From the NCBI GenBank assembly GCA_012845835.1, contig JABAKD010000028.1, positions 3,126,242 through 3,190,241 on the forward strand: 64,000 nt of DNA, given 5' to 3'. The stretch is from Undaria pinnatifida. Taxonomy: Eukaryota; Sar; Phaeophyceae; Laminariales; Alariaceae. Below the pieces are notes generated by a model that had not been told where the DNA came from, did not search any database, and was given only the letters and a program-made list of their open reading frames with translations. Numbering within the stretch: the stretch's first letter is position 1; every line of letters starts with the position of its first letter. Both the position numbers and the translations under genes were made by a program. Positions 43,236 to 55,269 of this stretch are shown here, piece after piece.

Positions 43236-43348
43236 AAATCTTGTTGTTTTTCTCACATTAACTCGCATAATCAAATCCGTGGTCACAGCGCAGGCTCCAC
43301 TCACTTTGGAGCTGAGGAATACCCCAAGGAAGAAACACAAACCATACC
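43236..43348 (-). repeat. AAC-tailed repeat family, fragment in the first intron of the orphan exon
   Basis: ttctcacattaactcgcata ... ggagctgaggaataccccaa in reverse orientation, starting about 20 bp after the GTGAGT donor at 43216. Confidence 0.7.
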
Positions 43349-44339
43349 GCAAAATGTAATTGATACCTGCCACCCCGTACTCGCCCCTCTACTGTGACTG
43401 CTGTTGTTTTCTAGCGTCGATTTCTTAGCGAAGGTATGTCCTATACTAACTTCAGTATTTGACTAGTCTATAGCAGCTGTCGAATTTCTTGTTGGCCTGT
43501 AATCATACTGGCCTGTTTCGTAGGCCGAGTTTGTTGTCGAACTCTTTCTGCTCTGAGAGGGTCGGCAAGACGGCAGGTAGTATAAACAGCGAAGGAGAGC
43601 TATGCAAGGCAACTGCTACGTGGTATGTAACGGCTGATGATGTGCGTTGTGTTTATGTATATAAAAAGAAAGGAGTAAGGAACGCTGGTGGACTTGTTCG
43701 CTGTGGGAATTAGTACCTTCTACACTAACTCGATATTTAGCGACTCCCGATTTTCCTATTTCTCAACCATGCTCGCTGTTCTTCCGTCCCCGGAGTGTTG
43801 TGTACTGCTTGTGTACTCCTAGCTGTACTTGTGTAGATCCACGTTAGATCCACGTATCACACGACGAGGTGGATCATTCTTCTTGTATAGATTATTGTTG
43901 GCATCGTTCGAGGGCCTGCTGCTGCTGCGGTCTGACGTCTTCGCGCCGTTTCCCAGACCAGCTTAATATGCGGGCCACAGCGAGCGAAGTCTTCCATCGT
44001 ACATACAAGTACTCGTACGTTCGAGATGTAGGCGCAGGTACGAAGAGAGCGGAGCAACACTATTGTAGGTCTACTTGCTGGTGTGTGTGTGTCGTTTGTT
44101 GTCTTCTCGAGTTCATAAATCGGCTCTTTCTACGGGGGATCATAATTTTATAACAAAAGATGTTAAGGACGTCAGTTATGAGTTCGACGAATTTCGGGTC
44201 AATACTCATCTTTGCAAGCTGCGTTGTTGGTACTTGTAATATACTATGTGGGTGAGTTTTTTCTTAATGGGAGGGGCCCTATTATTTTGTTTTTTTAAAT
44301 TACAAATAGACTAGACTATATGTATAGACTAATGTTACG
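43349..44339. other. No exon seen after the orphan PBP1 exon
   Basis: No frame here encodes the IVGP...FGVQPDVF segment that must follow the orphan exon. A minus-strand diverged terminal module lies at 44160-44240. Confidence 0.45.
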
Positions 44340-45170
44340 ACGATCATTCTCTTTTTCGGGGCTTCGATCATTCTCTTTTTCGGGGCTTCGGTCAGGAGTT
44401 TGTTTTCGTCTCGGCCTTGGTCAAAGATTCTCGGAACTGGATTCTCGGTCAAATAGCTTCGTTCGAGCCTCGTCTTCGGGGGGCGGCCCCAACGCACCTC
44501 GCCCTGCCGTATCCGTTCCGCACCTCGACGTGAACGCGGATAGATGCTGAGCGAGGCAAGCGAGAAGTGCGCTTTCGTTTGTATTTTGGGCGGTATGCAC
44601 CCGGGCTATTGTTGGATCTTGGCATATAGTCTATACGCAGAGCTTGAACAAAAAAAAAACGGACAACAATTTGCAAACTGGCATCATTTCCAAATTGGCA
44701 TCTAAATTTCTTCCCGACGATGCTTTTTTAATGGCCGCCTCGAAGTGCTTGACCTATCGTAGCTCTACTACTTACTGCTGTGTGTCATTTCCTTTCGGCC
44801 CAGTGGGTACAGCAGTGCTATAATAACGAACGAAGGATGTGTCCCGAATACGATTCTCACCTAGATCATATTTGGTATATTCAGGAGCGTACCCGCTGGA
44901 GGCGTGTTCTCCCGAGTACTACTAACTGTAGTACGTGGAAAGGGGATAGCTCCGGAGATCGCTCTTTACGAAGTCGGTGATAATTGATCAACAAACTCGA
45001 ATGCTTATTTGATTGTTTCTTTGCATAACCCACTCACTGCTGTGAGTGTTACTGGGTCACGTGACAGTTCAGTGTTGTGCTATGTGTCGTGAGTTCGATT
45101 CTCACCGACTTCATGGTTGTCTTTGCGAGCGTGCGCGCCCTGACGACATTATGAATGGGTATTTGGTTAC
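44340..45170 (+). repeat. tRNA-containing repeat family 2, copy A
   Basis: Collinear with 50163-50990. Contains tctcggaactggattctcgg, gcacctcgacgtgaacgcgg, a tRNA-like cggcccagtgggtacagca (44796-44814), and a perfect T-arm gtgagttcgattctcac (45089-45105). A cgaagtcggtga/tcaccgacttc inverted pair flanks the last ~140 bp. Confidence 0.7.
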
Positions 45171-45204
45171 CAGTTTAACATATAGACTATATTATAGAAA
45201 TATA

Positions 45205-47410
45205 TATATACACCCCAGCTGTGAGATCGAATATTTCTTGTCGAAACTCATCTTTGCAAGCTGTGTGTGATACTCCGATCGCGCGTATTACGGGTTGTGT
45301 GTCCTCATTAAGGATATAGATCGGCGACTCCCCTTGCAACTACAGTGTGTAGCTATCAGGGTCAACAGGGTGATGTTAGTCAGTCTGTAAGCGGAAACTA
45401 TAAAACCCGTTTCTGAGGGGGACAAAATCTGACAGCTGTCACATGGAAGGAAATGCTTCAATAACAACAAATTATGAAGATTTAACACGTTATTTACTAC
45501 ACTTAAACACTGGGTTGCATGCTGCATCTAACATCAAACCTTCTAGAATAGTAAACATTACAAGCCAGATGATATAAAGGGATGTCTTATTGCTTCAATC
45601 GTCAGGTTTGTCCCCTTTGAGGATTTATAGTTTCCGCGCACATATTGATATGTCCCTCCCCCCCCCCCCCCTCCCCTCCCCTCCACTGACCCCTCTTGTT
45701 CATTAAAAAAAACCCGCCCCTCCCCCCCCGCCCCTCCGTCCCCCGATTCCCCCCCCCTTCCGCCTAGTTTGTCCAAACGCCCCACTCACAATCAAAATCG
45801 GCCTGAGTAATAAACACCTATACGCAGTTGATATCACGTCATTATCTTTCTCACCATCCATGACGTAGTTTTCAATTATTTTCCCCCCAACCCCCCCCCC
45901 CCCCCCCCCTCCAACGCCCCCTCTTTTCCGACCACCTGCACGATCGCCTAGACCTAGCACCACGCGTATAACAAGCTGCTACATATCTTTGATCTCACAG
46001 CCGAAGTGTATCTGAATATTATTTGTGACCTAAACCTCCTAAACCCCCCCCCCCCCCCCCCCCCCTCTTGCTCTCCCTTACTCAAACGCCCCACCAAAAT
46101 ATCGAAATCCGCCACATTAATAAACACTTCACGCACAGGATATCACCTCATTATCTTTCGAAAGCCATCCATGCCGCTGTGTCCCCCCCCCCCCCCCCGC
46201 CTCGAACGCCCCCTTATTTCCCATCACCCGCACCATCGCCTAGACCTAGCACCACTCGTATAACAAAACCCCTCACCTAAAGCCCTTCCTCCCCCCCCCC
46301 CACCCCCACCCCCCCCACCCCCTCCAACGCCCCCTCTTTTCCGACCACCTGCACGATCGCCTAGACCTAGCACCACGCGTATAACAAGCTGCTACATATC
46401 TTTGATCTCACAGCGTGTATTTGAATATTATTTGTGACCTAAACCTCCTAAAAAATCTTCCCCCCCCCCCCCCCCCCCCCCCCCTCTTGCTCTCCCTTAC
46501 TCAAACGCCCCACCAAATATCGAAATCCGCCACATTAATAAACACTTCACGCACAGGATATCACCTCATTATCTTTCGAGAGCCATCCATGCCGCTGTGT
46601 TCCCCCCCCCCCCCCCCGCCTTGAACGCCCCCTTCTTCCCCATCACCCGCACCATCGCCTAGACCTCGCACCACACGTATAACAGACCCCTCACCTAAAG
46701 CCCTTCCTCCCCCCCCGCCTCCCCCCCGCCCCCACACCCCCCACCTCCCCCCCAACCCATCCCAACCCCACCCCCTCGAACACTCCACCCTCTCTTTACT
46801 CACTGATTGTACGACTTACCCCAGGATATACATGATAAACTGATGTATTATTTCCAAAACCGTCACATTTATCCCCTCAAAATAATGTATAGTTTCCAGG
46901 CACATATTGAGCTGCCCCCCCCGCCCCCCCCCCCCCCCCCCCGCCCCCAATAATATACTGGTGCCAAAACCGTCAGATTTATCCCCTCGAAAGGATTTAT
47001 AGCTTACATGCACAAATTGCCCCCTTCCCCCCCCCCCCCCCCCCCTCCAAACCCGCTCGCTTTTGATCAAAACCAGGCCCCCACGTCCTTCAAAACTCCG
47101 CCCCACCCCCCTCACCGGTTATTCGACTTACAAGATTCACTTGATAAAAGGATACATTTCCCTTCACAGCTGTCAGATTTTGTCCCCCTCAGAAACGGGT
47201 TTTATAGTTTCCGCGCACAGACTGACTAAAATCATCCTGTTGACCCTGATAGCTACACTGTAGTTGTAAGGGGAGTCGCCGACCTATATCCTTAATGAGG
47301 ACACACAACTCGTAATGCGCGCGATCGGAGTATCACACACAGCTTGCAAAGATGAGTTTCGACGAAATCTTCGATCTCACAGCTGGAGTGTATTTTCATT
47401 TTTTATAATT
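45205..47410. repeat. G/C-tract repeat, copy 6: most complete, with long inverted ends
   Basis: The left arm (45205-45450) is the inverted complement of the right arm (about 47165-47410). Both contain the terminal module, the 'ggcgactcccc' block and 'gacaaaatctgacagctg'. Between them lie C-tract blocks, including a ~413 bp unit duplicated in tandem (copies start near 45941 and 46354). This gives a ~2.2 kb unit with ~250 bp inverted ends. Confidence 0.72.
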
Positions 47411-47759
47411 TATCAAGTGAATCATGTAAGTCGAATAACAGGTGAGGGGAGGGCGGATTTTTTAAGGACGTGGGGGCCTGATTTTGGTTTAAAGGGGGGG
47501 CGGGAGGAGTATATAACGTCGATATATGGCGAAGCAGAATGGGACAAAAAGGTTGAAAGGGAAAGGGGAAAGCCGGTTCAGTAAGAATACCCATACCCCG
47601 GCGGTGGTACGAAGTACCGCCGTATCGATCGGCTGACGCTTCACCACCCGAGAAAGCGGCGGACAGAACAGGCAGCCCAAAGAACAAGAGCAAACAGGAG
47701 CTAGTCGCAGTACATGATAGTTTGAGGTTCGTCACTAAAGCACCCCAGTGTTCAACACC

Positions 47760-48300
47760 CCAGCGTTCATCCCTTCTTCATCCTACAGAGATACAAATGT
47801 CAGCTCACAAATAATGATGCGTCATCACGGACTGCTTTGAAACAGAGAAAACAAAAACGAATTCGAAGTCGCAGATGAACAGAGAAGTGCGAATGAATTG
47901 TTAGCGTACAACCGGCTTTCGGGTTTCGAGTTTAACTCACAGCATCTCTGGAAAAACAACCGAAAGGGGAAAAGAAACACCGCAGCAGAGCAGGGGTTTT
48001 TAGCCTAACCCATACGCATTTTTCTTCTTTTCCCTTTTCTTTTTTTTTTTTTTTTTTTTTTGTTATGTTCTGGCTTGTTTCGTTTTGTTCTCGTGCCCGG
48101 GACGCTAGCACTTCACTTGCCTTACCTTGATAAATTGCGACTGTTTAGTTTACTACTCTGTTTCACAGTCGTCTGGACTACATAATAATCCAAGATGTAT
48201 CTCTCTAGGATGAATCAGCACGGACTCTGGGTGTACTGACATGTCGTTGGGTACAAAGGACGGTTTAATATGAAGACGTAAACACAATACACTCATACGA
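47760..48300. repeat. Foldback-like repeat, copy 2
   Basis: Left (agcgttcatcccttcttcatcc ... aaacagagaaaac) mirrors right (tctctaggatgaatcagcac ... tgtcgttgggtacaaagg), with a poly-T between. + arm relatives lie at 4390-4620, 7270-7490 and 8650-8750. Confidence 0.5.
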
Positions 48301-48639
48301 AATACCCAGTCCCTGTGGTGATGACATAACTAGGCTAAAATGGTTAGAAATGTCGAAAATATGTTTGTGTATCACTCCAGAGCAGTTTGTAAAACGATCA
48401 ACTGCTGAGTACGCCTAGCAGCATGGGTAGGCACATTGTCAATTGGACGCGAGTCGACGAGGGAATAAAATGCTGAATTCTTCACGCGTTCGAAATGAAG
48501 GCACGTACCCGTAGTGGGGACGTGGGGGGCACTCATGGACATTTTTCGTATGGGTAAGGGTTAGGGTCAGGACCCTACGTTGTTGTGTTCTTCACAATGA
48601 ATGGATCTAACCCTATCCCTAACGAATACGAAATATATT

Positions 48640-50065
48640 TTGAAAATTAAAAATACACACCAACCAGCTGTGAGATCAAATATTTCTTGTCGAAACTCAT
48701 ATTTGCAAGCTGTGTGCGATACTCCGATCGCGCGTATTACGGGTTGTGTGTCCTCATCGAGGATATAGGTCGGCGACTCCCCTTGCAACTACAGCAGTGT
48801 AGCTATCAGGGTCAACGGGGTGATGTTAGACAGTCTGTGCGCGGAAACTATAAAACCCGTTTCTGAGGGGGACAAAATATGACAGCTGCGGAAGGAAATG
48901 CATCAATTTATCAAGTGAATCCTGTAAGTCGCATAACCGGCGAGGGAAGGGCAGATTTTTTTTAGGACGTGGGGGCCTGATTTTGGTCGAAAGGAGGGGG
49001 GGAGGGGGGGAGGGAGGGGGAGGGGACGGGTGGGGCAGCTCAATTTGTGCGTGGAAACCATTAATCCTTCCTGAGGGGGAGAGGGGGGGAATGTGGCGGG
49101 GGGGGCGGGGGGTGGGGGGGGAGGGCCTTAGGTCGCATAGATGTAGGGGTTTGTATACACGTGGTGATAGGTCTAGGCAATGGTGCGGGTGGTGGGAAAG
49201 GAGGGGGCGTTTGGGGGGGGGGGGATTGCAGCAGCGACATGGACGGCTGTAAAAAGATAACGAGGCGATATCCAGGGCGTGGAAGTGTTTATTACTCTCT
49301 GGAGGAAATCGATATTAGGTGGGGCGTTTAAGCAAGAGAGCGAGGGAAAAAAAATGAAAAAAAGGGGGGGCGGGGGGACTGGAAGGGTTTTCGAGAGGTT
49401 TAGGTCACATACAATATTAAAATACACTCTAGCTATGAGATCAAGGGTGTGGTCGACACCGATCTTCGCAACCTTATGTGTTATCCTCCGATCGCGCGTA
49501 TAATCATATATGTAGGGGCTTGCAATACTCGTGGTGCTGGGTCTAGGCGATCGTGCGGGATGTGGGGAAGGAGGGGGCGTTGGAGGGGGGGGGGCGGGAT
49601 GAATGAAAGCTACGTCATGGATGGCCAGGAAGATAATGACGTGATATAAATTGCTTAGAAGTGTTCATTACTCTGGCCGATTTCGGTTGTAAGTGGGGCG
49701 TTTGAACGAACTGGGCGGGGAACAAAAGGGGGGGCGGAGGGCGGAGATGAGTTGGAGCTACGGCATGGATGGCTGGATGGATAATGAGATGATATCAGCT
49801 GGCTGGTAGTGTTTACTACTCTGGTAGATTTTGATTTCAGGTGGGGCGTTTGAACAAGAGGGATCGGGGGGGGGGGCATTTATTTCAATATGTGCGCGGA
49901 AACTATAAACCCTTGAAGGGGACGAATCTGAAGGTTGTAGCAAGAAGACACCCCTTTATATCACCCGCCTGGTAATGTTTATTAGTCTTGAAGGTTTGAT
50001 GTTACATGTAGTATGCAACCCAGTTCTTCGGTGTAGTAAACAACGTGTTAAAAGTTGCCTAATTT
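48640..50065. repeat. G/C-tract repeat, copy 7 (G-rich)
   Basis: Minus module at 48650-48740, G-rich interior, a second diverged minus module at 49410-49500, then the block gtagtaaacaacgtgttaaa, also present near 1785 and (inverted) 45490. No coding signal; ORFs here are Gly/Pro artefacts of G runs. Confidence 0.7.
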
Positions 50066-50162
50066 GTTGTTGTACATGAATCGAAAGATAGAATACTTCA
50101 ATCGATAGGTACAATCATGTAGATACCATTATTTTCTGACATCACTACTTATAAGAAAGATA

Positions 50163-50990
50163 TGTATGATCATTCCTTTGGGGAGGGGATTCGGTCAGGA
50201 GCTTTTTTTCGCCTCGGCCTCAGTATGCGGTTCTCGGAACTGGATTCTCGGTCAAATAGCTTCGTTCGAGCGCCGTTTTCGGGGGGCGGCTCCAACGCTC
50301 CTGACTCTGCCGTATCCGTTCCGCACCTCGACGTGAACGCGGATATACGCTGAGCGAGACAAGCGAGAAGTGTTTTTTTTGTATTTTGGACGGCATACGC
50401 CCGGGCTATTCTTGGATCTTGGCATGTGCAGAGCTTGAACGAATAAATATGTGACAACCTTCATAAATTGGCACCATTTCTAAATTGACATCTAAATTTC
50501 TTCCCGTCGATGCTTTTTTCATGGCGGCCTCGAAGCGCTTGCCCTATCGTAGCTACTACTTACTGCTGTGTGTCGTTTCCTTTCGGCTCAGTGGGTACAG
50601 CAGTGCTATAATAACCAACAAAGGATGTGTCCCGAATACGATTTTCACCTAGATCATATTTGGTATTCAGGAGCGTACCCGCTGGAGGCGTTATGAATGG
50701 TAATGATAGTTGTTAGTGTTCTCCTGAGTACTATTAACTGTATAGTAGTACGTGGAGAGGGGATAGCTCCGGAGATCGCTCTTGTGAAGTCGGTGATAAT
50801 TAACCAACAACTCGAAGGCATATTTGTTTGGTTGATTTTTTGCATAACCCACATACTGTGAGTGTTACTAAGTCAAGTGACAGCAGTAGGTAGTGCTGTG
50901 TGTCGTGAGTTCGATTCTCACCGACTTCATATTTGTATTTTGCAAGCGTGCGCGCTGATGACATTGTTAATGCTTATTTTGGTAGTTTAA
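50163..50990 (+). repeat. tRNA-containing repeat family 2, copy B
   Basis: Second copy of the 44.3-45.2 kb unit with scattered differences. T-arm gtgagttcgattctcac at 50905-50921, inverted partner gaagtcggtga at 50786-50796. Confidence 0.7.
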
Positions 50991-51004
50991 CATATATACG
51001 AGTA

Positions 51005-51300
51005 TGTCGTAGCACTACCCACTGAGCTACTGAGTCAGGTGATTAAGAATAGCTCAGTGGGCAGTGCTGTAGCATTTCTCGGTCAAATCACTTTGTTCGA
51101 CGGTCACCGTCCAAGCGAGAAGCGCGGAAAAAAATGCATTTTGAATGGTACTCTCCAGCTATTCTCAGGGTCTTGATGTATGGAGAGGCTATAAAATGAA
51201 ACTTGCAAGACATTATTTCCAAATTGGCGTCATATTTTGTCCCAAAACAGTTAATAATATTACTGTAAAAAAATCCCCATGGAACTGCGGTAGGGATCGT
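51005..51300. repeat. tRNA-containing repeat family 2, diverged copy with a palindrome
   Basis: 51011-51032 and 51049-51071 are inverted copies of a D-arm-like tagctcagtgggcagtgct. Downstream text (tctcggtcaaatcactttgttcga, aagcgagaagcgcgg) aligns with copies A and B. Confidence 0.55.
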
Positions 51301-52029
51301 AGTAGTGCATTTGTTCATTGAATTTCGGTATGTACACGCACATGCATGGATGTAGACGTGGCAAGCGCACGCATGACTAAACGAGGAGGTAGTGTAGTTG
51401 TAGTAGTCACTACGATACTGCGCCAGAAAAAACCACACAGCAGCATTGCGAGTAGCTGCGTCCCCGGGGCCTTGATGGTTGTATTATACAAGTTCCTCCT
51501 GTTGTTAAGCTGCGCCACGCGAAGGTGGTAGTAAGTACACAGTGTCCACGGAAGAAACCAGTAGTGGCATGCGTTCGTCCCCGTATCGCATTGTTTGGTG
51601 TTTTTTTTCGCCGAGAAAACTCTTTGGAGAAATTTAGGCGGCGTGTGGATGGCTTGCTTTGTTGTTGCTGTGGTCCCTGACTCCGTTGCTGTGGTCGTTT
51701 GCCGGTCAAGTGCAAGCTACGTAACTGACTAATAAGTTTGTGTTGCTTCGTACTTGACGTGCTCCTTGCTGCTGATTTTTGAGTGACAATCTTTTCTAGT
51801 GAGTTTTTTATTTTATTTTTGTCACACTTGTACTTTCCAGCTTCTGGACATACAACCCGTGGTCACAGGTGTCGTCCTTCCCTTTTCCCCCCCGGTTATT
51901 GCCTTCATTTGTGTTGGCGCATAGGGTTCGGCACCCACTCATCGCCGATTTTTCATCAAGTGTTGATGTTATACGCTCTCGCGCTTTCCGCAAGTCAATG
52001 AGCGCACAAGACAAAAAATTATACAAGTA

Positions 52030-52110
52030 CGCACTCGGGGGGATTCGAACTCACAAGAACCTGAACTGAAATATCAGGCTCGAGGATAGCTTGATACGCC
52101 ACCGGGGCAG
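52030..52110 (-). tRNA. Degraded tRNA-like sequence
   Basis: On the minus strand: gccccggtggcgtatcaagc as a D-arm-like start and gtgagttcgaatcccccc as a T-loop. The T-stem does not pair and no clean acceptor stem forms, so it is a pseudo-tRNA or another SINE head, not a working gene. Confidence 0.25.
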
Positions 52111-52121
52111 TGAGTGATACA

Positions 52122-52470
52122 CAACCGGTCGCCCCGGTGGTCTAGTGGGGTCCCACTCGAATACTGCTACTGTTAATACTAGCGTTGGTCCTTGAGTTAA
52201 ATAACCACCGCCGTTGTGAGCCTTGTTGGCTTTATTTATTTGCAGAAATAAATGAGAAAAAAGGGCCAACTAGCTGCTGAAATCGCCTAGCAGCGTGGGT
52301 GAGTACAATTCGACGCAAATCGACGAGGGAAGAAAAGGCTGAATCCTTCTCGCGATCAAAAAAAGTGCAGATACCGTGGTGGGGATGGGGGAGGGGATCC
52401 CCCTATGTGGCCCCGGATCTGAGTTATACCTCTGAGCGGGCGAGAGTATGGGATAAGGAAAAGAAAAAAA
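52122..52470 (+). repeat. tRNA-derived SINE family 1, copy
   Basis: Head ggtcgccccggtggtctagt (B box degraded: ttggtccttgagtt), body cgcctagcagcgtgggtgag and cgacgagggaagaaaa, ending near the 'cggatctgagttatacctct' block. Confidence 0.7.
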
Positions 52471-52674
52471 GTTAAGTGTTTTACAGCTGTTGTCGTTAAT
52501 AATACGATACCCAAGCAAGTTGCACCGATCGACTCGATCTGGACTGACTGCTGTATTATGCAATCAGTACATGTAAAACTTCTCTAATCACAGGCCAGTA
52601 TGAGATGATAAGTTACTGAACTTGCTGAACTTCTTAGTTGGTGGTGGTTTCCTCTATCCACGAACCCCTGCCGA

Positions 52675-53840
52675 GCCAATCAACCGAACGTTGGGTTACA
52701 CTGTGCGTGGTGGTATCGGGGCAGGGGGTCAAATGAAATGTCCGCGTACTGCGGGGTTGGGGTATACGAATAAAAATTCAGCAGTAGCGCGAGTTGCCCC
52801 AATTTTTTCTAGTTGTAAATACCTTGAATGGTTTCGGAACTGGGGTTGGACCCTGTTCTTCTGTGGTGCTGGTGTTGTATACGAACCTCAGCTAGCGAAG
52901 GCTTCCACACCGTGCGGTGTGGTTTCGACCCCGGAGAAGTCGATTTTCGTCCCCCGTTTGTTGGGGTTAATGGGGTATGGATGGATTTCTGGAACGGCGG
53001 TGGAGCCCTGTCCTCATCGGGTGCGGTGGAACGCCCCCCGCCCGTTTGCTGGTCTCGCGTGTCTCTGGCCCTACGAGTTGCACAGCCAATCAACGATAAG
53101 CCAATGTGAACAGATGATTGTCGCACCATCATGCGGGGCTGTGTCGACCCGCGGGAGAAATCGGTTATCGTCCCCGGTTTGTCAGGATTTCTGAAACGGG
53201 CACAGGATTATATATCCTCCCATGGTGGCGCTGCCCTCATGTCCGAGCCCTAGCCAATCAGTGGTAGGCGAATATGGTTGGGGTTCCACGTCGTGCGGAG
53301 TGGTGTCTACACGGTAGGTCATCGTTATTGTTCCCGTGTTTCTGGAGCTGTAGAGATTCGGGGGATTCATGAATCGGGGATGGGACCTTTATCTTCCCTG
53401 TGTGCGACGGAAATTCCCCGCATTGATGGGCCTCTATCCGCCTAGGACGGTGCGGTGGAGCTCGAACCAATCAGCGATTAACCAACGGGATTGGGGTTTT
53501 CTCACCGTACAGGGTGGTGTCGACCCGAGAAAGCTCGGTTTGCTTCCCCGGTTGATGGGAGTTTAGAGATGTGGAACGACCTCTGGACCGGGGATGGGAC
53601 CCTATATCCTCCCAAGGTGGAGCTGGCTCAACATACATGGCTAATCAGAAAACGGCCGGATTTCCACACCGTGCGGAGAGGTATCAACCCGGATGATATC
53701 CGTGTTCGTTCCCGGGTTTTCTGAGTTGTGGATATGTGATGGATTCCGATCCCGGCATGTGACCCTATCGTGCCCGGGTGACGCCTACTTTGTGTATGGA
53801 TCCTGGCCAATGAGCGATCAGACGGAAACGACATTTTTTA
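52675..53840 (+). repeat. Degenerate tandem array with alternating unit length
   Basis: A block like cacaccgtgcggagtggt...gacccgg recurs at 52911, 53130, 53292, 53506 and 53670, i.e. spacings of 219, 162, 214 and 164. A ccaatcagcga-like block repeats near 52675, 53091, 53253, 53468, 53640 and 53806. No stable reading frame crosses the array. Confidence 0.7.
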
Positions 53841-54974
53841 TCTTCGTTCTTCTGAACATTCGAGTCCGAAATTCCTAACTGTCAAAATCGTAAGCGCTGT
53901 AGTCGCGTACTATATGTACGAGAAGTGAGCGATCTACACAGCTATTAATAGCAACAAGCAGGCAGCATTGCAAAAATGGCATCCGAGGAGTTGAATGACG
54001 AACACCGTGTTCCGCGCCTGGAACAACGTCAGCACGTCTCTCCACGATCAGACAACACACAGACAGTCGATCTGGGAGGCTCGGATCTAGATGATACTAT
54101 TATATCATGCAGTGTATATTTTTGAAGCTGCCCTCAGTTCCCGCCTCCCAGTGTCTACAAAGAGAACACGCAGCGGACATGATCAGTCATCTTACTGGCC
54201 CCGGATACTTGATTGAGTAAAAATATCATGAGAAACGCACTCGACACGTTTTGCGCCAGACTAAAGGGTCAGTCGGCGTGTGCTCGGACTTATCCGATCG
54301 AAATCTGATGAATGAAGCTCGGAATCGGATTCACTTCAAAAACGGTAGCTATTTTAAGAGTTGTACATTGTTATGATTGTTAATCTTTATCGAACGCTTG
54401 GCATCGCCTTACATACTGTACGCGCAGACTATGTGTGTGGTGACTTTTTTACTCTACCAAGTACTGAATCGAACAATTCGAAGTGCTGCCCTGCCCTACC
54501 CGGAGCATGGGTGCCGGCAAATGCCGGCATCCATGCAGAGCCCTTGAATACCATATTATTGTGTTTTCACCATGGATGGACCCTAAAAACCTGGAATTGG
54601 ACGTACACAGACAACCAAATACAGAAAGCCTCAGTGAGACAACGCGAAACAAATAAACCATCCCTCTCATGAAAGTCGTCTCTCTCGTGTGCTGGCCTGT
54701 GTCTTAATATTAATCGGTTATTCCTGCCCAACGTCGTCGCTAGAACTCCGTCGTGTTCGTCACGATTATTTATCCTAGAGGTGCACGAATTCGACCAGAA
54801 TGAACTCGTGAAACAGAGGAACCAAAAATATTTTGTTTTGTTTTTCCGTGGACGCTCGACACGTCATCATGTACACGATAACCGCGGCCAGAATCGAGAT
54901 TGTGTGGCTACTGCTGTGCACAGACAAGAGATGGGGGCAAGGTGTCGTTCACCATCTATGCAGCCGGCCAGGTG
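53841..54974. other. No gene seen
   Basis: Mixed sequence with no convincing frame or splice pattern. 54580-54700 resembles 31150-31270. Confidence 0.4.
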
Positions 54975-55235
<261 letters not shown>

Positions 55236-55269
55236 GCGAAGGGTGTAGGGTGCAGGGTGAAGCCCCTTC

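Noticed and set aside
42687-43373. 228-codon minus ORF
   Set aside because: Antisense of the orphan PBP1 exon plus an AAC-family repeat; the plus strand carries the family motifs.
45089-45105. Working tRNA gene at the perfect T-arm
   Set aside because: No acceptor stem, D-arm and anticodon arm at the right spacing, and the unit is a dispersed repeat; treated as tRNA-derived.
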